NCBI GenBank assembly: GCA_003151875.1
Contig: PLYW01000128.1
Location: forward strand, 1 to 5,369
Length of the DNA: 5,369 bases
Direction: 5' to 3'
Source: Acidobacteriaceae bacterium
Lineage (GTDB): Bacteria; Acidobacteriota; Terriglobia; Terriglobales; Acidobacteriaceae
Positions 1 to 5,150 of this stretch are shown here, piece by piece; the stretch's first letter is position 1, and every line of letters begins with the position of its first letter. The position numbers were made by a program, and so were the translations under genes. The notes beneath the pieces are model-generated. The model was not told the origin of the DNA. It saw nothing but the letters and a program-made list of their open reading frames with translations, and made no database searches.

Positions 1-1
1 C

Positions 2-1585
2 GCAACCGCCACCGCGCAGATGTCTCCATCACGATCGGCCAAAAGCGACGCCAGCTTTACGCTGAGTGGATCGGTCGTCAACTCCGTCACCGGCGAGTCC
101 GTCAGCCACGCGCTCGTCCGGGTAGCGGGCAGTTCGCAACGCACGGTTTTTTCGGACGGCGAAGGGCATTTCCAGTTTGAGGGGCTAACCGCCGGAAGGG
201 TCATTGTCACCGCGCAGAAGCCAGGCTATTTCAGCCCGCAGGAGTTCCGAGGCAGCGCCAACAAGCTGATGAATGTCGGTCCCACCACGGACTCGGTGGT
301 AGTAAAGCTCACACCGCAAAGTGCGATCTCGGGCCGGGTCACGGATGCGACGGGCCAGCCAATCGAGCATGTGCCGGTCCATCTGACTGCCAAGGCGGTG
401 CGTGACGGCCGCAAACACTGGGAGGCGCGGGGTCAGCAGCAGACGGATGAAGATGGCCGGTATCGCTTCGCCAACCTGATGCCTGGGACGTACTACCTGG
501 CGGCTGGACCGGGCCGGGACGAAACGCGCATTCTACCGGGAGCCGAGAAGCCCAAGACCGGCTATCCCAGCATGTATTATCCAGGCGCACCGGATTTGGC
601 GTCAGCGTCGCCGCTTCAGCTTGCCGCAGGCCAGCACGCAGAAGCCGACTTCTCCATGACGGCAGGCCCTGTTTACCACGTCTCCGGTAGCGTAGCCGGG
701 TACGCCCCGCACCAAGGCGTGGGGTTTCAATTCTTGAGCCCGTCGGGGGATGATCTGTCCCTCCCCATCAAATTCAACATGGAAAGCGGACGCTTTGATG
801 TAGATAGCGTGCCCTCGGGCAGTTATGTTTTGAAGGCGTTTTCCCAGGCAGGCCCGGACAAGCCAGTGCGCGGGGAGGCGCACCTGAACGTCGCTGCTGC
901 CAACGTCGAGAACCTGCACCTGATTCTTGGACCGGCCATGTCCATTCCTGTGGTTGTGCGGATGGAGTCGCGAGCGTCTTCGAACCAGGGAACTGGGACG
1001 GAAGGAATTCAGGCGGCGCCGATCGCCGTGCGTTTGATTTCCTCAGACCCGACCACCTCGGAATCCTACTCGACCGCCGTACGCGGCAGCGGCGGAGCTA
1101 ATTCCGTGGTGCTGCAGAACGTGGAGCCCGGGAAGTATTCGGTTGACCTGATACCGCACGGCGCCTGGTACGTGCAGTCTGCCCAGTATGGACAGACGAA
1201 CTTGCTCAACGACGATCTAGTCGTCGCATCGGCAGGACAAAGCTACCCCATGGAAATCGTCTTGCGCGACGATGGCGCAAGCTTGACGGGAACGGTAAAA
1301 TCCCCTGATGGAACGGCGGCCCAAGCAACCGTGGTGGCGGTTCCCGAGCCAGCTTCCAAGGTTGCCGCCAAGGTCGCGTACGCGTTTGCGCGGAACGGCT
1401 TCACCGTCAATGGGCTTGCTCCCGGCGAGTACCTGATTTACGCCTTCGACTACGCCGAGGGCATTGAGTATTCCAATCCTGACGTTCTGCAAACCTATGC
1501 TTCGCAGGCCGCCCACGTCACCCTGTCGGCAAGTCAGAAGACGCAGGTCGCCCTCGATCTGATACGCACCGGTGATGGAGACTGA
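2..1585 (+). CDS. Secreted multi-module carboxypeptidase-regulatory-like (beta-sandwich) protein, 5' partial
   Basis: This encodes an exported, probably surface or periplasmic, structural or carbohydrate/protein-binding protein; no enzyme motif is visible. The frame is open to the left edge. The first ATG (position 20) has no purine-rich ribosome site, and the codons before it read ATATAQ, which looks like the end of a signal peptide with cleavage before Q, so the true start probably lies outside the window. Numbering from that Met, beta-sandwich modules of the CarboxypepD_reg / Cna-B-like type cover about 13-66, 101-162, 219-272, 330-378 and 419-477. Most end in a [GN]xxPGxY-type turn (NLMPGTY 152-158, NVEPGKY 367-373, GLAPGEY 465-471; degenerate in modules 1 and 3). 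I see no cysteine in the protein. It lies 5 nt upstream of a paralogue with the same plan. The fold assignment is good; the function is unknown. It is not a carboxypeptidase, since no zinc-peptidase domain is present. Confidence 0.85.
   Translation, partial: ATATAQMSPSRSAKSDASFTLSGSVVNSVTGESVSHALVRVAGSSQRTVFSDGEGHFQFEGLTAGRVIVTAQKPGYFSPQEFRGSANKLMNVGPTTDSVVVKLTPQSAISGRVTDATGQPIEHVPVHLTAKAVRDGRKHWEARGQQQTDEDGRYRFANLMPGTYYLAAGPGRDETRILPGAEKPKTGYPSMYYPGAPDLASASPLQLAAGQHAEADFSMTAGPVYHVSGSVAGYAPHQGVGFQFLSPSGDDLSLPIKFNMESGRFDVDSVPSGSYVLKAFSQAGPDKPVRGEAHLNVAAANVENLHLILGPAMSIPVVVRMESRASSNQGTGTEGIQAAPIAVRLISSDPTTSESYSTAVRGSGGANSVVLQNVEPGKYSVDLIPHGAWYVQSAQYGQTNLLNDDLVVASAGQSYPMEIVLRDDGASLTGTVKSPDGTAAQATVVAVPEPASKVAAKVAYAFARNGFTVNGLAPGEYLIYAFDYAEGIEYSNPDVLQTYASQAAHVTLSASQKTQVALDLIRTGDGD
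1577..1580 (+). promoter_or_regulatory. Shine-Dalgarno GGAG inside the end of the first gene
   Basis: GGAG lies 10 nt before the ATG at 1591 and within the last codons of the upstream gene. With only 5 nt between the genes, this supports translational coupling and fixes ATG 1591 as the start of the second gene. Confidence 0.6.
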
Positions 1586-1590
1586 CCCTT

Positions 1591-3258
1591 ATGTTTGCGC
1601 GGCTCGTCTTTGTCGTGCTCTTCGCCGCCGGGTTGTCGGCGCAATCGAACCAGCCGGCTCTTCCGCCATCGGTCCAGCAAGGCTACCGGATTGCGGGAGT
1701 CGTGGTGAACTGGGCGACCGGACAACCGGTGGCTGGGGCTTCGGTTGCGATTGCTCCAACCACGCAAGGCACAGAACGGGACATATCACATTCAGTGACC
1801 ACTGGCGCCGACGGCCGCTTCGCTTTCGCCGGCCTGAGTCGCGGCAAGTATTCGCTGATGGCGGCCGCACATGGATTCATGTTGCAGGGCTTCGAACGAC
1901 ACGGGATGTATGCCACCGCCATTGTGGCTGGCCCCGATCTCGATTCGGAGCACCTGGTCTTCCGGCTGCAACCGGACGCTTCTGTCGAAGGCCAGGTTAC
2001 CGACGAGAACAATGATCCGGTGCAGAACGCCATGGTGCGCCTCTTTGAGCAATCGCAGGAAGATGGACGACAGCGAACCATTCCTCTTAACCAGGGGCAG
2101 ACCGATGATCAGGGCCATTTTCACATCGGCCATCTGGCGCCCGGGACGTATTATCTAGCCGTCTCGGCGCGTCCCTGGTACGCGCAAAACAGCCGTGTGA
2201 TTCTGCGCCGGAAATCGAACGACCCCGACGCCGAGACCCAAGCGGCGCAAGAGGCCGCCGCGCTCGACGTGACCTACCCTCTCACCTTCTATCCCGGTTC
2301 TGCGGATTCGGCGGGCGCGAGTCCCATCGTGTTACATCCCGGTGAGCGGGTCACAGCGGACGTGGTCATGCGCGCCGTGCCGGCGCTGCATCTCAAGATC
2401 CGCACCAGCAATTCTGGCAGCGCGGGGATGGTGGGGTTTCCGCGAGTGTCGCAGCGCATCTTCGATGGCTACCTCGACTCCGTATTCAACGCTCCTGAGT
2501 CATCAATTGAACCGGGCATCGTCGAGATCGCTGGCCTGGCGCCTGGCCACTACGTCATCGAGATGCCGGGTTCGAAGGGCGCCAATGACAAAGGCGCCAA
2601 TCGAGAGGGATATCGCGAGGTTGATCTGGCGGGCGATCTCGAGGTGAATGCCAATGACAGCTCGGGATTCGTTACCGTTGCAGGCTCTGTATTGTTTGAG
2701 GGCGCACCACCGGTGCCGAAGGGCTTGGCCATGCAGCTCTCCAATCAAGAGACCGGCGAATATCTCGGCAGCGAAATCCGCGATAAAGGGCAGTTCGAGT
2801 TCGAGGGAATTAAGCCGGGACGTTATACCGTGGCTCTCCAGGGCAGCGGCGGATATTTCCTGAGGAAGATGTCGGTGACCGGGGCAAAGCTGACCGGGCG
2901 CACGCTGGAGATCGGCGCCAACAGCAGCGTCCACATTGCCGTTACGGTCGGGCGGGGCGTCGCGCAGGTGGATGGAGTTGCCCTGCGCGCCGGCCAGCCG
3001 TTTGCTGGCGCGATGATCGTGCTCGTTCCCCGGGATGCCGCCAATAATTCGCCATTATTCCGCCGCGATCAGAGCGACAGCGATGGTAGCTTCACGCTGC
3101 CCAACGTTGTGCCCGGCCAGTACACCGTGCTCGCGCTGGCCAACGGCTGGGAGTTGGAGTGGGGCAATCCTGCGGTGTTGCAGCCTTACTTGCAAGGCGG
3201 AGAAGCCGTCCAGATTACCGGCGACGGCAAGCTGCAAATCGAAGTGCAAGTGCAGTAG
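1591..3258 (+). CDS. Secreted multi-module carboxypeptidase-regulatory-like protein, tandem paralogue
   Basis: A complete 555-residue exported protein, probably periplasmic or surface-associated. Residues 1-17 form a Sec signal peptide: a short positive N-terminus (MFAR), a hydrophobic core (LVFVVLFAAG), then LSA with likely cleavage before QS. Five beta-sandwich modules follow, each closing with a [GHN]xxxGxY turn: GLSRGKY 81-87, HLAPGTY 181-187, GLAPGHY 315-321, GIKPGRY 406-412 and NVVPGQY 505-511. Modules 1 and 2 are the clearest CarboxypepD_reg-type units (about 33-90 and 130-190). It matches the upstream gene in module count, in a central YPG...ASP segment (229-260) and in a C-terminal NPxVLQxY motif (526-533). 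An insert rich in Ala, Glu, Asp and Arg near 206-225 is missing from the upstream copy. I see no cysteine. The start is supported by the signal peptide and a GGAG site. The fold is confident; the ligand and role are unknown. Confidence 0.88.
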   Translation: MFARLVFVVLFAAGLSAQSNQPALPPSVQQGYRIAGVVVNWATGQPVAGASVAIAPTTQGTERDISHSVTTGADGRFAFAGLSRGKYSLMAAAHGFMLQGFERHGMYATAIVAGPDLDSEHLVFRLQPDASVEGQVTDENNDPVQNAMVRLFEQSQEDGRQRTIPLNQGQTDDQGHFHIGHLAPGTYYLAVSARPWYAQNSRVILRRKSNDPDAETQAAQEAAALDVTYPLTFYPGSADSAGASPIVLHPGERVTADVVMRAVPALHLKIRTSNSGSAGMVGFPRVSQRIFDGYLDSVFNAPESSIEPGIVEIAGLAPGHYVIEMPGSKGANDKGANREGYREVDLAGDLEVNANDSSGFVTVAGSVLFEGAPPVPKGLAMQLSNQETGEYLGSEIRDKGQFEFEGIKPGRYTVALQGSGGYFLRKMSVTGAKLTGRTLEIGANSSVHIAVTVGRGVAQVDGVALRAGQPFAGAMIVLVPRDAANNSPLFRRDQSDSDGSFTLPNVVPGQYTVLALANGWELEWGNPAVLQPYLQGGEAVQITGDGKLQIEVQVQ

Positions 3259-3262
3259 GACC

Positions 3263-3279
3263 TCGTCCGCAAGGGACGA
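3263..3279 (+). other. Small hairpin just after the second secreted-protein gene
   Basis: TCGTCC (3263-3268) and GGACGA (3274-3279) form a perfect 6-bp stem with a 5-nt loop, 4 nt after the stop codon. No T-run follows, so this is not a standard intrinsic terminator. It could be an RNA-end-stabilising hairpin or chance. Confidence 0.3.
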
Positions 3280-3288
3280 CGATCACCT

Positions 3289-3384
3289 CCCCGCAACAGG
3301 CAGCCGCAAACGAAGCGCCGATTTCCTGGAATTCCTGCTTGCCCTCTCACAATTGTCCGTGACCTGGCTCACTGCGTTGCGGGG
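3289..3384 (+). repeat. Long-range inverted repeat (9-bp arms) in the intergenic region
   Basis: CCCCGCAAC (3289-3297) is the exact reverse complement of GTTGCGGGG (3376-3384), with 78 nt between the arms. It lies wholly within the 220-nt gap (3259-3478) between the second secreted-protein gene and the small CxxC gene. As RNA this could close a larger folded element. The gap holds no convincing gene: the frame of the small gene stays open through it, but there is no ribosome site before 3463. I find no good -35/-10 pair. Confidence 0.4.
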
Positions 3385-3410
3385 CGGTTCGCGCTGCAAT
3401 ACAGATGGCT

Positions 3411-3438
3411 GCTGGAGCGCAGGTTCGCGCCTCCCAGC
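3411..3438 (+). other. Bulged hairpin in the leader of the small CxxC gene
   Basis: GCTGGAGCGC (3411-3420) pairs with GCGCCTCCCAGC (3427-3438) across a 6-nt loop (AGGTTC), giving 10 base pairs with two single-C bulges on the 3' arm. A second small stem, CGGCT/AGCCG with an ATA loop (3451-3463), follows and abuts the ribosome site. Together they suggest a folded leader, but this is inferred from pairing only. No known riboswitch consensus was recognised. Confidence 0.35.
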
Positions 3439-3462
3439 GGTTTTCATACTCGGCTATAAGCC

Positions 3463-3467
3463 GGAGG
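3463..3467 (+). promoter_or_regulatory. Shine-Dalgarno GGAGG of the small CxxC gene
   Basis: GGAGG lies 11 nt before the ATG at 3479. It is the only strong ribosome site in the long open frame that begins inside the upstream gene, and so decides the start. Its first G is the last base of a 5-bp stem (3451-3463). Confidence 0.6.
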
Positions 3468-3478
3468 TCGGAATCATC

Positions 3479-3685
3479 ATGCAATCAGAAAAAGGCGAAA
3501 TCCTCTGTCCGCTGTGCCACGGCCACGGCCGTGCTCACAAAGAGGTTCTGGTCGTGCGTTGGCGCAGCCGCGAGTTTGAACTGGCGCTGCAGAACATCGC
3601 CGACGAAGCGGCCTTTGGAACCACTGGCGGCCTCGACAGTCCGTTTGAGATTGCAGAGCCCGTTTACAGCAACGAATCTGACTAG
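3479..3685 (+). CDS. Small (68-residue) protein with a CxxCxGxG zinc-knuckle-like motif
   Basis: A short cytoplasmic protein with no signal peptide or membrane segment. Its only clear motif is CPLCHGHG at residues 10-17, a single CxxCxGxG unit like those repeated in the DnaJ zinc-finger domain. Cys10, Cys13 and nearby His14, His16 and His20 could bind a metal, possibly shared between two chains. The middle part (about 20-45) contains VLVVRWRSREFELALQNI, probably a strand followed by a helix, and the tail is acidic. The frame is open far upstream, but ATG 3479 has a GGAGG site and leaves the intergenic region non-coding. It lies upstream of the glutamate dehydrogenase gene on the same strand, 122 nt away, with a strong hairpin between them. 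I do not recognise a named family. It might be a small nucleic-acid-binding or chaperone-associated zinc protein, but this is a guess. Confidence 0.65.
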   Translation: MQSEKGEILCPLCHGHGRAHKEVLVVRWRSREFELALQNIADEAAFGTTGGLDSPFEIAEPVYSNESD

Positions 3686-3691
3686 CTGCCC

Positions 3692-3717
3692 CCGGCGTTT
3701 GCTGCGGCGGACGCCGG
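3692..3717 (+). terminator. Strong GC-rich hairpin after the small CxxC gene (terminator-like, no T-run)
   Basis: CCGGCGT (3692-3698) pairs perfectly with ACGCCGG (3711-3717). Two G-T wobbles and two more G-C pairs extend the stem to 11 pairs around a TGCG tetraloop. It starts 6 nt after the stop codon of the small gene. No T-tract follows, so it is either an atypical terminator, a 3'-end stabiliser, or an intercistronic hairpin lowering read-through into the glutamate dehydrogenase gene. Confidence 0.4.
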
Positions 3718-3742
3718 AGCCAGCCCCTTGCCTAGTCGCAAC

Positions 3743-3785
3743 TGGACCGCTCTCAGGGTCCACCTGGGCCCGATCACGGTGGGAC
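3743..3785 (+). other. Two overlapping, mutually exclusive hairpins in the glutamate dehydrogenase leader
   Basis: TGGACC (3743-3748) can pair with GGTCCA (3757-3762), 6 bp with an 8-nt loop. Alternatively CCACC (3760-3764) can pair with GGTGG (3778-3782), extendable by GT/AC across a bulged G. Both stems need bases 3760-3762, so they cannot form together. Such an arrangement could be a switch, but pairing of this length is also common by chance in GC-rich DNA. Confidence 0.25.
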
Positions 3786-3788
3786 GCC

Positions 3789-3803
3789 ACTGGAAAGGCC
3801 AGT
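3789..3803 (+). promoter_or_regulatory. Ribosome site of glutamate dehydrogenase, presented in a small hairpin loop
   Basis: The purine stretch GGAAAGG (3792-3798) is the only candidate ribosome site, 9 nt before ATG 3808. It sits in a perfect 5-bp stem, ACTGG/CCAGT, with AAAGG as the loop. The loop leaves AAGG exposed, so the hairpin may modulate rather than block initiation. Confidence 0.4.
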
Positions 3804-3807
3804 AACT

Positions 3808-5085
3808 ATGCCTGCCACTGCTTCCGCTAGAAGAATTCTGGAAGATCTCAATCCGTTAAACATTGCCGCCCAGCAATTCGAAATTGCCGCGGACTACCTG
3901 CAACTCGACGCGGGATTGCGTGAGATGTTGCGCCGTCCCCGCCGCTCCATTGCGCTGACGCTGCCCATCAAGATGGACAACGGCGCCATCCGCGTCTTCG
4001 ATGCCTACCGCGTGCAGCACAGCAACATCCGCGGACCATGCAAAGGTGGAATCCGCTATCACCCCAATGTCACCTTCGACGAAGTCTCAGCCGCGGCGGC
4101 AGGGATGACATGGAAGTGCGCGCTGGTGGACGTACCCTTTGGCGGCGCCAAGGGCGGTATTGGCTGCGATCCCAGGCACCTGTCGCGGGACGAACTGGAA
4201 CGCCTCACTCGCCGCTATACCTATGAGATCGCGGCGCTGATCGGCCCCGACCAGGACATCCCCGCTCCCGATGTGAATACCGACGCGCAAACCATGTCGT
4301 GGATGATGGACACCTACAGCATGACTACGCGTCGCGCCACTCCCGCTGTCGTAACCGGCAAGCCGACGGTCCTTGGCGGATCTCTCGGTGGCTACGAAGC
4401 CAGTGCGCGCGGAGGTTTGTTCGTCCTCCGCGAAGCCGGCAAAGTGGCGGGTCTCGACTTGAAGACGGCGACTGTCGCCATCCAAGGTTTCGGACACGTT
4501 GGCAACGTGATGGCGCGGCTGCTTTGGGATGAAGGCGCCAGGGTGATTGCTGTCAGCGATTCGAAGGGAGGCATCGTCAATAAGGAGGGCATCGACATTC
4601 CCGCCTTGTTGCGCTTCAAGGCAGCGACCGGCAGCGTCGAAGCTTTTCCCGGATGTAGCCCAATCCCCAGCGACGATGTTCTGAAGGTGCAATGCGACAT
4701 TCTGATTCCCGCAGCTCTGGAGAACCAGATCACGATGGAGAACGCCGGATACATCCGGGCGAAGATCGTCGCCGAAGCCGCCAATGGACCGACCACTCCG
4801 GAAGCCGACCTCATGCTCAGCCGTAAGGAGGTGATGTTGCTGCCCGACATTCTCGCCAATGCCGGCGGGGTGACTGTGTCCTATTTCGAATGGCTGCAGG
4901 ACCTGCAGCAGCTCTTCTGGGACGAGGCCGAAGTGAACCGCAGGCTGGAGCAAGTGATGGTGAAGGCGTTTCACGAGGTACACGACACCACGAAAAAGTA
5001 CAACTGCCACTATCGCGCTGCGGCGTACATTGTTGCTATCGGCCGCGTGGCCCAGGCGGTCAAAGAGCGCGGCATCTGGCCGTAA
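3808..5085 (+). CDS. gdhA: Glutamate dehydrogenase (Glu/Leu/Phe/Val dehydrogenase family, small hexameric type)
   Basis: This cytoplasmic enzyme interconverts L-glutamate with 2-oxoglutarate plus ammonium using NAD(P), joining nitrogen and carbon metabolism. Its 425 residues fit the small hexameric class (Bacillus GudB/RocG and archaeal type). The substrate domain (about 1-185) carries PCKGGIRYHP with Lys79, then Lys103 (TWKC), and the catalytic Lys115 in VPFGGAKGGI. Asp155 in IPAPDVNT is the conserved catalytic acid. The Rossmann domain shows GFGHVG at 227-232, with Asp251 ending its second strand. NAGGVTVSYFEW (351-362) supplies the substrate-contacting Ser358. One oddity is GGSLGGYEASARG (190-202), where most relatives have GR and EAT; here Gly195 replaces Arg and Ser199 replaces Thr. 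Cofactor choice (NAD or NADP) and direction cannot be settled by eye. The start is set by the purine-rich site at 3792-3798. The family is certain; the symbol is a convention, since gudB or rocG could equally be used. Confidence 0.96.
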   Translation: MPATASARRILEDLNPLNIAAQQFEIAADYLQLDAGLREMLRRPRRSIALTLPIKMDNGAIRVFDAYRVQHSNIRGPCKGGIRYHPNVTFDEVSAAAAGMTWKCALVDVPFGGAKGGIGCDPRHLSRDELERLTRRYTYEIAALIGPDQDIPAPDVNTDAQTMSWMMDTYSMTTRRATPAVVTGKPTVLGGSLGGYEASARGGLFVLREAGKVAGLDLKTATVAIQGFGHVGNVMARLLWDEGARVIAVSDSKGGIVNKEGIDIPALLRFKAATGSVEAFPGCSPIPSDDVLKVQCDILIPAALENQITMENAGYIRAKIVAEAANGPTTPEADLMLSRKEVMLLPDILANAGGVTVSYFEWLQDLQQLFWDEAEVNRRLEQVMVKAFHEVHDTTKKYNCHYRAAAYIVAIGRVAQAVKERGIWP

Positions 5086-5087
5086 AA

Positions 5088-5094
5088 TAGGAGG
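5088..5094 (+). promoter_or_regulatory. Perfect Shine-Dalgarno TAGGAGG without a well-placed standard start codon
   Basis: TAGGAGG begins 2 nt after the glutamate dehydrogenase stop codon. The nearest in-frame initiators of the last gene are CTG at 5100 (5 nt after GGAGG), GTG at 5109 (14 nt) and ATG at 5151 (far). A second, weaker site, GAGGT at 5140-5144, serves ATG 5151. The TAG within this motif is also the stop that closes the last gene's frame upstream. Confidence 0.45.
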
Positions 5095-5150
5095 CTCCAC
5101 TGAATTCCGTGCTTTTGACCGCCGTTCGTTATAAGCTGCGAGGTTCCCCG

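Noticed and set aside
1683..2934. Several 60-145 codon antisense open frames opposite the secreted-protein genes
   Set aside because: They mirror the codon structure of well-supported + strand genes, carry no recognisable domains or ribosome sites, and are expected by chance at this GC content.
3353..3460. Possible promoters (TTGCGG at 3377 with TACAGA at 3400; TATAAG at 3455)
   Set aside because: The first pair matches the consensus poorly at both boxes, and the second has no -35 box at the right distance and falls within a small hairpin next to the ribosome site.
3400..3465. tRNA-like pairing around GGTTCGCGCC and the nearby stems
   Set aside because: There is no acceptor stem, anticodon arm or GTTCRANNC T-loop consensus; only simple hairpins are supported.
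3035..3478. An upstream extension of the small CxxC gene in the same frame, beginning inside the second secreted-protein gene
   Set aside because: There is no ribosome site before 3463, the overlap with the upstream gene would be over 220 nt, and the translated extension is low-complexity without motifs. GTG 3359 was also considered but has no ribosome site.
3405..3830. A 141-codon + strand open frame spanning the small gene and the gdhA start
   Set aside because: It overlaps two better-supported genes in another frame, has no ribosome site, and its product is rich in Arg, Ser, Thr and Ala as expected of a shifted GC-rich frame.
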